A DNA stretch of 64,000 nt from Davidsoniella eucalypti. Lineage: Eukaryota; Ascomycota; Sordariomycetes; Microascales; Ceratocystidaceae. A model generated the notes under the pieces. It saw only the letters and a program-made list of their open reading frames with translations. It did not search any database and was not told the origin of the DNA. Each line of letters opens with the position of its first letter. The stretch's first letter is position 1. The stretch lies in contig RMBW01000003.1 in assembly GCA_004009845.1 (NCBI GenBank), forward strand, positions 777,759 through 841,758, given 5' to 3'. This document shows, piece after piece, positions 1-12,800 of the stretch. A program made the translations under genes and the position numbers.

Positions 1-234
1 AGAACAAGAAAAGAGTAATGGAGGATGGGGGTATAAGAGATAAGACCAAGGACAACACTAACACCGACACTGTTTTAACGATGCATTTTTACTCTACAGA
101 TATGCAAGATGACAACAATAATCATGCAACCCAAAGAGAGAGAAAAAAAGCATTACATTTTGAAGGCTTTTTTTCAAAAAAGAAACAAGACATGACAACG
201 CTTGTTTTTGAATTTTTGAGGGTTTTTTGTTCTT

Positions 235-1297
235 TTAAGCCTTGACGGCCTTCTTGCGTCCACCCTTCTTGGGCTCTTCCTTGTCTTCATTGGGCTTGTT
301 AGAAGCACGGCGGCGCTTCTTATCGGGAGTAGGACCGGCCAGACCAGCAGTAGGAATAGCACCGGGAGCGACGAGACCGACAAGTTCCTCGCCATCGGCA
401 GCGCTCTTACGCTTCCGGCTAGCAGCGGGCTTCTTAGCCTTCGCGGTAGTAACAGTGGAGAGGTCGGCATCATCCTCGCCCTGAGCGTCGATGGTACCCG
501 AAACAGCCTGGAGCTGATCGTTTATCGAGTTCTGCTCGGCGTGATCATCGGAAGGAGTGAAGATGCTGTGATCGTTGGCATACTTCAGGGCATCTTCATC
601 AGTCATGTCCTTGGCATCGGGGTTACCGTGCTTGTATGAGTGGACGCGGGCGTTGTACAGGCGCAGGTTGTACTGGTAGGCCTGGTTCCACATGCGCTTC
701 TCGGTGACATCCATAGAGGCCCAACGACGCTGACCTTCGTCTTGGACGGCACGCTTGGGGGCCTCGGTGCCGAGGTCGTTGGCAATAATGGGACGAGCAG
801 TCTGCATGTACAAAAAGTACGGCGTCAAGGGACGCTTGGGGGCGTTGGGGTCGTGGGTACGCTTCTTGCGCTCCTTCTTCTCCTCGACAACTGGCAGCGT
901 TGGTAGCAGTACCGGGCCACCGCTTAGGGCTGCCGACATCGTCGCCTCCAGGTTGGCCAAGACATCCTCAGTGCCATCGGGCGGGGTGCTCAGACCCAGA
1001 AGCAGGTTGGTTTGGCGCAGGTAGTCGTCGCTAAACGACTTGATCAGCTGCTGAATGATAGTGAGCCGGCCATAGACCTGTAGAGATGTACAGTTAGTAT
1101 TGTTACAGTGTGCAGCAGAAAAACGAGTAGATTGGAGGGCTTACCGAGTCGCGAACGCGAATGAAGTTGTCAACATCGATGACAGGCGGGCGCGGAGCAG
1201 CCACGATATTGTTGCCGGGAATCACAGAAGCGGGAGCAACGTTGACGACTCCAGTAGCCGTGGCGGCGGCCTTGTTGGCTTTAGAGGGGCGGGCCAT
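235..1297 (-). CDS. HMG-box chromatin protein (Hmo1-like family), two exons
   Basis: The model has exons 1297-1145 and 1077-235, a 67-nt intron with GTAAGC donor and ACAG acceptor, phase 0, giving 331 residues. The first ATG (1297) opens a basic, Ala-rich start. Residues about 130-198 form a single HMG box beginning NAPKRPLTPYFLYMQ with the expected aromatic and Trp positions (RRWASM, KRMWNQAY). The tail is Lys-rich, with KRRR-type clusters and a KKGGRKKAVKA end, suited to nuclear import and DNA contact. The region before the box (residues about 40-80) resembles the N-terminal helical part of fungal HMG proteins of this type. Such proteins bind DNA with little sequence specificity and act in chromatin or rDNA transcription. 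The family call is from the box plus the basic tail; the exact orthologue is inferred. It is transcribed away from the HET-C gene across a 5.6-kb gap. Confidence 0.85.
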
Positions 1298-4200
1298 TGT
1301 TGTTTTTTAGGCTTGGTATTAATTTTCGTTGTCCCTTCAGGTGGAATTGAAATGGGTTAACGAGGCCCTGTGTTTAGAGGCCTAATTCAATTGATGTTGT
1401 TGTAGTGCTTCTGTTGATGGTAGAAGCCTAAGCGCGTCAGTAATATGGACGACAGTGGGCAGGGTAGTGGAGTATATTGAAGAAGAGCTTTTAAAAAAGA
1501 ATTATAGTGAAATAGTGGCCAGAAAAATAGAGAGTGGTCAGTGGACTGGCGATGATTGAGAAGCCTCTGAAGAAAAAGTAAGAAAGGCAAGTTGGAGGGG
1601 GTGATAAAGAGATAGAAAGAGAGGAAAAGTAGAACCAGAACAGCCTGGGGGGCGCGTTTGCTGGGGTACTGGCCCAGCTTTATTCTTTTTTGAAGGGCCT
1701 GTCAGGCTGCTGCTAATCAGTAACTCCTCCTGGCTCCTCCAGCTTTTTTTTACTTGTTGTGTAAATTTTTTTTATGGGCTTCTTTTTTTTTTCTTGTTCC
1801 AGTTGTTATTGTGTGCAGCGCGTTTTTTTTTTTTTTTTCGGGGCTTCCAACTTTTTTCAGACAAAATTTCCAGTGCGTCGGGGGTGTGTGGCCCTTTTTT
1901 TTGCTTTTTTTTTCCTGGCGCTGCTGAATGTAATGCGCTGATTGGATGGGTCCTAGGCGACTGTAGCAGGTGCTACGCTTTTAATTATGTATTAAAACCA
2001 TTACCCTTCTGTTATCTTGGTGCCTGTTTTGCTCTCTCTGTGCTAGTTTAGTCTACCACAATTGTTTCTCACGCCTGCACCACATCAAAAAATCGCCATA
2101 CAGGGGGGCCTCAACTTTTGCCAATGTTGTTGTCCTTTTCTTTTCTTTTTACGCCTGTCTTGCAGGGCCCACTACAATTCAATCGCGCACTGTGTCTTGC
2201 AGGGGACCACTTACCGGTCAGAGTACCACTAGACAGCACAGTAACATAGCCTGCATGCCATTGGGGTCAAAAGTGCATTGACATAGCTACTATAAGTCTC
2301 CCTGCTAGCAGCCAGCTGAACGCGATACATAGGCACAGCTAGAGTCAGCCGCATGTATGAATACTTTTACGAGATGTCCATCACTAACCGTGTACCCGTC
2401 GAACTCTCTGTGCCACTGAAAGTTTCCTATTTGGTGCTTTGTTTTGATGTCGCGTACAGTAGAATCATCCGCCTGACCACATTATCCTCACTGTGTTTTT
2501 TTTCTTAACTCGCAGTGTGTCCATGCTTGGGTGCAAATCAGGCAGCATTCGGTCCTGCGCTGCGCTGACTGATTTCTCTATTCTGTTTTTTTTCTTCACA
2601 GCTTTGCCTTTTGTTTTTCAACTATGACATTAGGCTACTCGCCTATCCTAGATGGAATGGGGGTTGAATCAACTGAGCCCATTCTATCGGCCTTGGGATT
2701 GATTTCTTATCGCTTGGCCTTCTTTTAGAGGACACTGAACGCGACTAGAAACGGCTTGCAGCGGGTATGGTCAGAGGCCAGAGGACAGGACATGCTTTGG
2801 TCAGGCAGGCATAGGCATGAAATTATGGTGTGGTTCTGGTTCCAAAAGCCAAGCTTATCGCAGGTCCTTCATTTCATTTCATTTCATATCTTTATGACAA
2901 CGTTTCCACCCAGCAGTTCCAATAATCACAGATCACTGATTCCAGCCAGCATCGCTATTTCCAATTTGCTTTCTGGTGGCTCTTTCAGTGCCGTCAAGTC
3001 TTCACCGTAAAATCACCAACTGAACTAATGAGTCTCAAGTACTTTCTTTATCGTCTGGACTATTCCTAATATTCGATGAATATCTCACCAGCGGACTCGA
3101 AAAACGATGCACTTCTATCTTGCATACCACATAATCGTCAAGCGTCGAAAATCTCGGGTACAGTCGGAAATAGGTGCATACAAGTATCTCATATGTATCG
3201 ATATAACAAAAGATTCAATCTTTGAGACCTCGTAGACAGCATTCTCATGAAAATCGCAGCTGTGAAGAGCCATCAGTTGTGCGGATGTTCTTCTCTGATA
3301 TCACAGGGTGCTTGTGCAGTGGTTTTTGGTGGTGTTTTAGGCCCTTCTAAAGTCCGGATGGCGACGTCTAATGAAGCCGGCTTTGAACCTTCTGTTATGA
3401 CACTACCTGGCAGCGACACCTGAAGCCATCATCGCTGAAATCGCTGGGAGGTTGGCGCTCGTGTTTCCATTGCCCAGTCAGTTCGCTTGGCTTGGACAGC
3501 CGACCAAACGAGCGAAGAAACCCCGAAGGGACAGGCCAAGTGAGCCAATCCAATCCAATAGCTTTTATTTCCCTTAGCAGTGCACAACAGAACATCCACC
3601 ACAGGCTTAGCCAGGACTAAAATAATGCCTTGGTTGCGCGATTTTGTCGCTTTTGGGGGGGTTTCAGTCTAAAATCAAAGCCCAAGCCCTACAATCCAGC
3701 TGGCGGTGTCTTTTAGTGTACTCAAAATGCGCTACGTAGACATAGTGAGGTCAGCTGTCTGTCACCTCATCAGGCAATCAAATTTCTTTCCAATGTAGCT
3801 AATCTCTACTCTGCTGGTTATTTTATCGGGCGTTAATTCCAATTATTTGCAGGACATTCTGGAGAAATTAAGGCCGCTGCTCCAATTTGGTTGGCTATCC
3901 CATCGATTTGGCTCTTCTTCTTTTTTTTTTGTCGGGGCACACGCGCCCCCCAAATCGAAAGTCATAATCAACGCCTCGCTAGCCGATCATCGGTCGTTTA
4001 GGCCCTTCTGGCTTCTGCTGAGCCCCCACAGCCTTGACTCTTCTTTTCCATAGTCCGCGCAGTTTTGCTTTGCTTTTTACTGAAATCATAGCAAGACTAT
4101 CGTCACAACAGTACCAGAGCTAGAATTAAGATCACTTCAGTGCTTCGCAATTATCTTACCGTAATTAAGTCAGGGCCTGCCTTAGCACAACACTAAAGCT

Positions 4201-5476
4201 TCCCAAAATTTACCCAACACTGGACGGCCTGTATAACAAGACCCGAATCCCTCTTTTCTACTGCTTTTCATCGGCATGACCAACCAAACTATCAGCCCAC
4301 CTGTAGCCAATTCCAACGCGTCAACTAGCCTTTCAACTTTTGTACTAAACATCTGAGCGTAGTACTGCACTGTTCTTTTTTATATGTATTTTTATTTCTT
4401 TGCCAAAATGAAAACGTAGCAAATTTTAATCCCAACATATGTAATTATTTCTTCGTAAATATGCCTATACAATGAGTTGTTAAAATCTTATATTAAACCA
4501 TTGACAATGAAACCTTTTCTAGGTGTGGCTCGATTGTTGGTTCAACTACTAGTCATATAACAGCTTCATAATACACTTAACATACTTGCCGTAAAAAACA
4601 TTTAATATAGCTATCTGGTAGCCAAATTATAAAAGAATTGATTCGAGAAGAATTGGTGAACCTCAAATATCCTTTCTCGTTCAACGATACTTTTTTACTT
4701 GATATGGGTTATGAACAACCCTAATGATCGTATATCACCGCACATACAGCATTATCAATATTCTCGTATTCAGAACGAGCGTTGGTATACAAACTTGCCA
4801 GTAATTGACTAAGTGTAAGCCCTGTAAATAAGGGTTGACCCAACCACCTATATGTACGTACATTCATGCAGGCTCATCAATATTTAACGATCGGCCTCTT
4901 GCCTGTCAATACTAAGTCCGAGAGTCCTAGCCTATTACATCATGCCTTTGGCTGGCTGCTCAACAGAGTGAACCATGATAACCGACTGATTAAGACCCTG
5001 GTTCTCTCCATGTGCTCAGCAGCACAAGAGGAAAAACTTAACCAATCAACCAAACGAACAGAAAGTGAAACGGGAGCAAGGGCTTGGGATGCTTGTCAAG
5101 CTGATCTACTGCACCAGGTCATTAAGCAGTAAAGATCACAATAGTCACAGAGACTTGAAGATTGAGACCTGAACTGGACAGCGACCAAGTCAAGTTGAGC
5201 AAACCACATGCTCGTCTTAGGCTGGCACGATTGATTGATTGCTTGACGCATCGGCGACATGACAGCCGCTGATGGGAAGATCAAGAATGAATATATATTC
5301 AATGGCTTGGAATCTTGCGCTGGTTCGACTTGTGGTAGTGATTACATCGTATCGATGCGTATAATTGCGAATTGTAGTGTCTCCTTGTAATGGGAGGCCG
5401 CCTTTATTCCCCGCAGTTTGCTGTAAGATATCATATTTGTACATTCTGTACTTTTTTTTTTTTGAATTAAAAAAAG

Positions 5477-5494
5477 TATGTATGTACATACATA
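5477..5494. repeat. 18-bp perfect palindrome of TATG/CATA units
   Basis: The bases TATGTATGTACATACATA read the same on both strands. The repeat is next to an A/T run and looks like a small TATG microsatellite meeting its inverted copy. The same tetranucleotide recurs at 43999-44030 and about 44353. No function is implied. Confidence 0.8.
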
Positions 5495-6150
5495 TGCAAT
5501 CTAGCCATTATTTTATCAGGAGGCGCAACATTTTGGCAGTGTTGGCTAGTTCTGGAGCTATTTTAGCTTGAGTTGTTAGCTGAACCCTTGGGATTGGACG
5601 TTAGCTCCTTACGAGGTCCTGTGAAGGTCGTGATCACCCCGCTAATTCCAGCCTTGGTGTTTTTAGGGTCTTTTGTGGCCTTTTGTCCTTTACTTGTGTT
5701 CCTGGAAGTGCTATTACAACCCGAGGGGTCACTAAATTAGGCTGTCTGCGACTCACTACAAAAAGGAAGAAAAATGCAAAAATAAAATTGAAACGAGCTC
5801 TGTGGTGCCCACTAAATGCGCATATCACAAGGAGACGCTGCCAAAACGTAAAACGCACATTGGCCCATCACAGCTAATTTGAAACGGCAGTCTAGCAGCA
5901 TTTCAGTCGCATTTTTTCTCTTAAGCTTGAGCTTGGGACAAGAGCTCGGGATGGCCATGCGACATGTCACCCGTAGTCTATTGGCTTGGCCCCCGCAGCT
6001 GCCGACAGTAGAACAGCAGCACGATAATTCGAGTTCGTGACGCCGTATTTGCGTAAAACAAGATGCAAATGCCGGGAAATGCTAACGGCCAGAAAACACT
6101 ATGCATAGTTGTACATATTGAGATATAAAGAAACTTGATAATGAAGAGCG

Positions 6151-6170
6151 AGACAGAACGAGACAGAACG
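6151..6170. repeat. Direct repeat, two copies of a 10-mer
   Basis: AGACAGAACG occurs twice in a row in A/G-rich sequence, about 700 bp upstream of HET-C. This is probably simple slippage. Confidence 0.8.
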
Positions 6171-6259
6171 ATATAGAAGAAAAAACATAGGAAACGGCAA
6201 AGCAAGTAGCTACCCCTCCAACGGTCGCTCTGCCCCTCTCTTCAGCTGGACCTGGCGGG

Positions 6260-6302
6260 GGAAGGAGGGAGCTTAGAATTGGGCAGTTCCCTCCCTCCTT
6301 CC
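6260..6302. repeat. Inverted repeat, 11-bp perfect arms
   Basis: Arms GGAAGGAGGGA (6260-6270) and TCCCTCCTTCC (6292-6302) are separated by 21 nt. One strand is purine-only in the first arm. It lies about 570 bp upstream of the HET-C start codon, so it could be a promoter element or form a stem in a transcript; neither is shown. Confidence 0.75.
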
Positions 6303-6711
6303 TGCCAACTCCTCCGTTTTGCGCTATGTCTTGATATGCTTTGTTTTGACTTATTATGTAGTGCTTAGCGCATTGCTATTGATGATTACCTTCTCGTACC
6401 GGTGCTGTAGCAGGACAGCGCTTTCTAGTACTGTTTCAATCGTCAGTATGGCGTCTATACAGCTCCCCTCTCCAGGTTATCCTCGAAACAAGGAGAACGT
6501 CGTAACCAGCATGAGGGAAGGAGTTGTAGCCTGGAAACTGCCCTTCGGTCGTGCAATGCCTTCCGTTTGTTCACGTTTGTTTACATCTGCTGTGTTCCAG
6601 GGCAGGCAGGTACCTCCGTAGTTACCTATTTGCACCTAGATATTGCTTTGGATCTGCTACCTGCAGATATTTGACCATTCGACCCCATTCTTTGTTAGTT
6701 CTTTAGAAAGG

Positions 6712-6800
6712 GCCCTCCTCCCTCCTTCTTTCCGTCCATTTCCATTCTTATTTTCTTCTTCTTCTTCTCTCTTCTTCCTTTCTTTGTTGCTTCAAGCATA
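6712..6800 (+). promoter_or_regulatory. Pyrimidine-rich tract before HET-C
   Basis: A nearly continuous C/T stretch with CTT triplet runs lies 70-155 bp upstream of the HET-C ATG. CT-rich blocks just upstream of, or across, transcription starts are usual for strongly expressed genes of filamentous fungi. The assignment is by position and composition only. Confidence 0.4.
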
Positions 6801-6867
6801 TCCATCCATCAAACACCACCCATCTTACCATATCTTTACCTGCGTTCTGGTACCGCAGCATATAATC

Positions 6868-9800
6868 ATGTTCTCTCTGCAGCCTTCCCAACTCCTGGTG
6901 CTGCTGACCGTGCTGGTCTTCATGACCCGCCCTGCCGCCGCCTTTGGAGCTGGTAACATTGGCGGCGCTTCCAAGATCGAAGGCCAGAACTGTACGTCCA
7001 ATGTTGTCTCCAAACTCTATCTCGCCGCCAGATACTAACCCGCATCGTAACTTCTCTATAGGGCGTCACGGTGATATCGAAGATGCCCTCGCCGTCCTAT
7101 CCATGGCCAGCGCTCTCAACGGCAAGAAGTTCAACAAGCTCCAGATCTCCCGAGTCTACTTCGGTAACTGGCTCCGCGATTACTCACAGGCAGTCGATGT
7201 CGGCACCGTCAAGAATGTCTCCGCCGAGGCCATCCGTCTTCTACTCTCGATTCTCGGCTTCCTGACATTTGGTTACGGCTCTGGTGAATTCGAGGTCACT
7301 GCCGAGCGTCTGGGTTGCTACCGCCCCGAGGAGCACATCGACAACCCCAAGGACTATGCTGACAACGTTGATGCCCGTCAATACGATCGTCGCCTGAGAG
7401 GCCCCGTTGACGAGGAGGTCGAACTGGCCGTCGATCCCGAGACCGGCCTGAAGAACTATATTGCCAACGAAAATGTCCGCATTACTACTGCTTCTGGCCA
7501 CTGTCGCAAGCTTTTCGAGAAGTGTATCGAACATGGTCGTGCCTACCGTGATGGTCGCGACAAGGCCGACAAGTACGAGTCTCTGCGTCTGCTGGGTACC
7601 GCCTTGCATTGTCTCGAGGGTCAGTTTAGGAAACATTCTAGGTGGATTACACGCTCAATAGGGTAATGCGGAATACTGACATAACGCACAGACTACTTTG
7701 CCCACAGCAACTACATCGAACTGGCTCTGATCGAGCTGGGCGAGCGTGAAGTTTTCCCTCACGTCGGCCGTAACACCAAGCTTCAGATCGAGGGTGTCAA
7801 TGATGAGGTTTACCCCATCGTTACCGGTACTTTCGGTGGTGTCGATTTCTTGCACTCTGTCACTGGTGAAGGTACGTCAGAAAAACAGCCCGATATAAAA
7901 ATCAAACGCCGTTGCCATTGTGGTTTAGCCCTATAATAAATCCATTTCTAGATTCGGCAATGTCTACTCGTGGTTGTAGTGCAACTATAAGGGTTCTTGT
8001 CCATATTCTAGAAGTATGCTTTGCTTCCATTAACGGCATGTGAAATAATTCCTGGTTGCATGGAATTTTCTATTCAGCTGTATATCTATGAACATAGCAG
8101 GCGGTCATTAAAAGATGTATCGGATAACTAACACATTACTGCGTTGTAGTTTCCGACAAACTAGCACAGAACGAGTTGGAGGAGCTTGAGGGCACTCTTC
8201 AGGACTCCAAGAACAAGGACACCAGCCTACTTCGTGAGCTTCTGGATAAGATCCCCGATGGTGTCTTTGGCGGTAAGCATAAGAGCGATGAGCTAGACGA
8301 GATCCAGGCCAATGCTACCACTACCCAGATGCAGGGTACTTCCGTGTCCCCTCGTGACCCCGAAGCTTTCGCTGTCTACACTGGCCAGGTCTTTGAGAGC
8401 ATCATGCCCGCCATCGAGTTCCACGATAGCATCCTGAAGGCTATCTCTACTGCGATTGAGAGGATTCCTATCCTCCCCAAGATTATCGAGCAACTAGAGG
8501 AGCAGCTGTCCATCTGGGTCTTTAGCATCATTGCCCCCACCATTGTTCCTATTGTCCAGCAGATGCGCTCAGAGATGAAGACTGGTTCCGACGAGATCAT
8601 TCAGAGCAGTGAGGCTGCTCAGCATGTTGTCTTCACTGACGACGAGTCGTCTAACCCCACGCACTCGATGCTGTCTAAGGACCATTTCTCTAATGTAAGA
8701 GCCCGTGTGCTGCTGCTAATAGTTTGAGAAGAAATATGGGAATATATATACTAACTTTGTGTGTACAATAGCTCCTGAACGAGCCTGCCGGTCGGGCTGC
8801 TTCTACTATGGTCAAGTGGGTTGTTCCCCAGATCATGGAGGCAATGGACTCTGACAATGACCCGAGCGATGTCATTGATAACTGCATCTTCGGTATCTTT
8901 GTCCACCCTGCCCAGCGCAACCTTGGTAACAGCACCCGCCGCCAAGGTCGTGAGAAGATCTACAGTGTCATTAAGGAGTGGTGGAATGACCTTGGTGACG
9001 ATGGCCAGAGAAATTACCGTGAGTATCTGTCACGCAACGGTGTCCAGCAGGGCAAAAACCACAAGACTGGTGTCGTTGACACTGGCCACGGCCACGGCTG
9101 CACCGGTGGCTTACACATGCACAAGCAGTTTAGCAACAAGGAGCCCGAGACTATAGAGGATCGTATCGCTGGTGCTGCCGCCGGTGCTATCCTGGAGGGT
9201 GCCACTGGTGCTTTCAGCGGGTTTGTCTCCCAGAACACGGGTGTCAACCTTCAGTCGTACAAGCGCCCCGATGAGAAGCCTACCTCTCCTGGCGGCTTCC
9301 TAGGTGGTCTTGTTGGCAGCTTCCTGAGCAAAGCCAGTGGCAACGATGACGACGATGATAACCGCCATAGCTCCCAAAGCCAGAACCAAAGCAGCGGAAA
9401 CTATGCTAGCAGCACATTTAGCAGCAACCAACACCGCCGTAATGAAAACGAGGAGACCAGCTACTCTAGCAACACCTACAGCAGCCACCATAGCAGTCGC
9501 CGCAACGATGATGACGATGACAACAGCAGCAACAGATATGGCAACAGCTCCAGTGGTTACGGAGGTAGTGGTGCTGCATCGGACTACTATGGAAACAACC
9601 GGGGCGAGGAGCGCCAAGAGTCTAGCTACAGCAGCCATCATCAGTCTCGCCGTCGTGATGATGACGATGAAGATAGCAACAGCTACAACCGCCGCACAGA
9701 GCAGTCTAGCTATGGCCGCCGCGAGGAGCAGTCAGAAAGCTACGGTGGTGGCCCTGGAAGCTATGGTGGCCCCGGAGGCTATGGTGGCTCTGGAGGCAAC

Positions 9801-9881
9801 TATGATGGCGGTCGTGGTGATTATGGCGGTGACGATGGTCGCCGTCACGGTGGTCGGGACTCAGACGAGCGTAGATGGTAG
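6868..9881 (+). CDS. het-C: HET-C family heterokaryon-incompatibility protein, five exons
   Basis: Exons are 6868-6991, 7062-7619, 7692-7871, 8150-8694 and 8772-9881, all with GT..AG borders and consistent phases, giving 838 residues. Residues 1-25 are a signal peptide (hydrophobic core LLVLLTVLVFM, then AAA-FG). The HET-C core follows: RHGDIEDAL, the FGNWLRDYSQAVD block, a HCLEDYFAHSNY block across the exon 2/3 join, and the GFVSQNTG region. The last 200 residues are Gly/Ser/Tyr-rich and disordered, with three Asp runs following Arg-rich or Gly/Asn segments. In Neurospora and Podospora, HET-C-type proteins control vegetative incompatibility through allele differences; outside that, the cellular role is poorly known. 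The protein should be secreted or plasma-membrane associated. The family is clear; whether it acts in self-recognition here cannot be told from one allele. Confidence 0.93.
7872..8149 (+). other. Unusually long intron 3 of HET-C (278 nt)
   Basis: The intron has donor GTACGT, branch-like ACTAAC and acceptor GTAG. It is about four times longer than the other introns of the gene (70-77 nt). It contains CATGTGAAAT at 8037-8046, identical to the yeast inositol-response decamer, and several internal CTAG/GTAG trinucleotides that could serve as alternative acceptors. Confidence 0.7.
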
Positions 9882-12800
9882 AACTTCTGCTGTTCGCTGT
9901 AAACACACATGGTTTCTTTACTACTATGCCCCGCGCTTGAATATTGCGTCAAGGACTCTGGCATGTTGTTGAACTTTTTTTTTTTGGTATGACAAAAACA
10001 AAACAGAAAAAAAGAACAGCAGGATGACATTGGACTTGAATTATAAACCGTGTTGTATACAGTGTCTCTGGCTGATATTCTACGCCTATGGAAATAAAAT
10101 GATATGAAATCCTATCTACGGACTTTTCTTTCTCTGTGACGTGAATGGAGCAGAAGTGAAATCAAAATGCATGACATGATAGAAGATGGTGAAATTGAAT
10201 ATTGGGTGATAGATATGTAATGAGACTAGTTAGTGTTGTATGGGCTGAAAGGACGCTCAAGTGACTGATATATTGACTGTAAATGTGGGCAAGATGACCT
10301 AGAAACTTCCTGACAAGAAGGAGATATCATTTGTGTGATAGTTGTGATTACTGAAGATCATGATGTGAACGTGTTTTTTCTTTCGTAGACAAGAATCAAG
10401 GGAAAGAAAGCACCATGGCAATATTTATCCGAAACGGCAGGTTAATCAGGGATATAATTTATTTATAGTTGTAGCTGTGGCTAGTTGGACACATTTGGCA
10501 TTTTCGTTGTTTTGTTTTGTTGGAGTCGGTCATCGTGTCAGAATTGTCAGAATAATAAACAAGCTGTTAGTTATGACTGATAGGTCAGTCAGTTTCTTGA
10601 AACCAAATAGAACTGGATGACTATGGGAAGATTCCAAGACTAAAAAGGAAAAAGAAAAAGGCATAGTTATTTGGATTTATATCTCTCCGGTATTTTGATT
10701 CTACCATTCTTTTCTTCTTTCTTTTTTTTGGTTCATCGGAGATACGAAATTCCAAGCATTCCGTCCGACTCTAGAATAAAGACTTACAAGAAAAAAAGAA
10801 CTAAAACCTTTTTATGAATCAACCGATGCCAAGCCAAAGGACCAATTCAAATTCAGCTGCTGATCGTCGTAGGATAAAATGCTACTTGATGTGTGTACTT
10901 GGTTACTTTGTTGGTAGGGGGAATCTCTTAGCCTTAGCGGTGAGAAACAAAAGAACATGGCAGCTAAGAAAAAGAACAAGCTTTTGGCGATGGAAGGCTT
11001 GGCATAAAACAAGAGCCGGGTTATTATTAATTATTTCCTTTCCAAATGGGCGATGAATAAGAAAAAGCTTGTTTTTCTATTATTACTTTTTTGTTAGCGA
11101 TCGTCATTAGTATTAGGGTCGGATCATGAACTTTGCTGGCTGGCTGGGTTTGAAACCAGGAAGAGAGAAGAACCGATCACAGCGTGGCTAATTAGAGTGC
11201 CGTCAATTTAGGAAGCATAGAGACATGCCAAGCTTAATCGATGTCTTTCTCTCTTCTGTACGAACAGTCGAGCGAACAGTAGAGCGAGTTCCAGCGAAAT
11301 AAAACGCAGAGCATCGTGATCTGCAGAACCCCAAAGCAACGCAGCAGCAAACTATAATTCTTTAATCAAGTATCAAGATTAGATTAGTTGCTACATGTAC
11401 GTACAAATACAGCATTTAATGTTATAATAAAATAAAACGCCCGGGGCTCCTCCTTCTTTTGTTTCCTGTCCCGTGCGGTGAGTTGAGGAAAGACGAGCCG
11501 AGGGTGGGCAAGGAAAAGCATCAACAAGTGGTTGATCTGGGGCAAGCTGAGTTGATGGACAACGAGAGACTAAGAAAACGGTGTTGGGAAGAGGCCGAGT
11601 CGGTGCTTCAACACAAGACTAGCGACATCTTGGCTTTTCTTGACCCGAGTAAAGACGCCATGAGATAATAGATGATATCATTGTTTTCGCTGGTTTGTTA
11701 GTTGTACTGTAGTTATACTGTAGTTGGTTGTAAGTATATTGAGCGAAAACTAGAGACAACTTGGCATGGCTGCGCCTCGTCACCGTCAGACGAAATAACT
11801 TGCTTCTTTCTTCTTCTTTCTGTCTCTTCCATCCTGTTTCTAGAGAGAAATAGCAAATAGACAAGACAGAGCAAAAAAGAAGGCGGGGCATAGGCTAATC
11901 CTCCCCCGGACACTAGAAGGTAAAGGTGCATTAGCCATGGCCATGCAAATCTTCCTGACATTAGCAGCAAGTAGCACTAGTAGCACAACTCTGGTTTCTG
12001 ATAGTCCGTCAGTTAGTTTCTCGGCTAGATGTCATGACTGTCCATTCTCTTTCTTCTCTTTCCTTCTCCCTCCGGCCACTGGATAGGAAGACAGGAAACG
12101 TGTCTAGATCGGAACTTCATGATATAGTAATGACTGCTGAAAAAAAAAATGAAAAAAAGAAAACATGGGCAGCTTGATTAACTGATGATTTGATCCTTTG
12201 TCCGATTCTTCTGTCACGTTCTTTGCAAGTTACGGACAGGGGGTTAGCAAATAGAAGCTAGGATCTCTGGTCTCTTTTAGGTGATATATCGATGTGTTTC
12301 TATCAGAGTGTGCTTTCTCAAACAAGAGTTGCCTGTATTCTCAAACAATGAACAGCGAGTCAGAGAGACGGAGAGAATAGGATGGGCCAAGCATAGGCCG
12401 ATGACGAAGGGGGTAGCTGAGGTTTCTGGGTCTGTTTTTTCTTCCTGTTTGTCCGCTTCGTCGGCATCTTCCTATAGACAGGCTTGGGAATATCAGTTAA
12501 ATAACAAGACGCAAGATCCACCTGTAGTGGCACCGGGACTCAAGGCCCTGTCACAGCAGCAACAGTAGCCGCAGCCGCAACCGCCATTCATATGTATCAG
12601 TACTACGAAGATGCTGGGAGCGAGATGCTATGAATATGAATGAAGGGGGGAGAAAGCAAGATAGCCCACGAGGAGAGCTCTGTCTTTCCATAGCCTGTGC
12701 TTGTCTTTCGGTCTATTTCCTTCTTTGTTCCTGTTTGGGCCTCTGAAGACGAGATCTTTCCATTTCCATTTTGGGGATTTCCTGTTGTATGCTTGTTTCC

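Larger units (their letters stand above)
1298..6867. other. Long divergent intergenic region (5.6 kb), no gene seen
   Basis: No reading frame here has fungal gene features (length, splice logic, domain). It holds poly-T runs at 1746-1753, 1781-1792 and 1824-1838, on the HMG gene side, which on the HMG template look like poly(dA:dT) promoter tracts. There is a short ATTTC repeat at about 2868-2886, an 18-bp perfect palindrome (5477-5494), a 10-bp tandem duplication (6151-6170), a GGA-rich hairpin (6260-6302) and a pyrimidine tract just before HET-C. I saw no tRNA, 5S or snRNA signature. Confidence 0.6.

Noticed and set aside
4866..5132. 88-codon open frame upstream of HET-C
   Set aside because: No recognisable family and no neighbouring exons; not better than chance.
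7241..7636. 131-codon reverse-strand open frame inside HET-C
   Set aside because: Shadow of exon 2 of HET-C, caused by its codon bias.
11459..11668. 69-codon open frame in the gap before the RING gene
   Set aside because: No domain, no splice signals and no support for a short gene; similar frames are frequent by chance in this composition.
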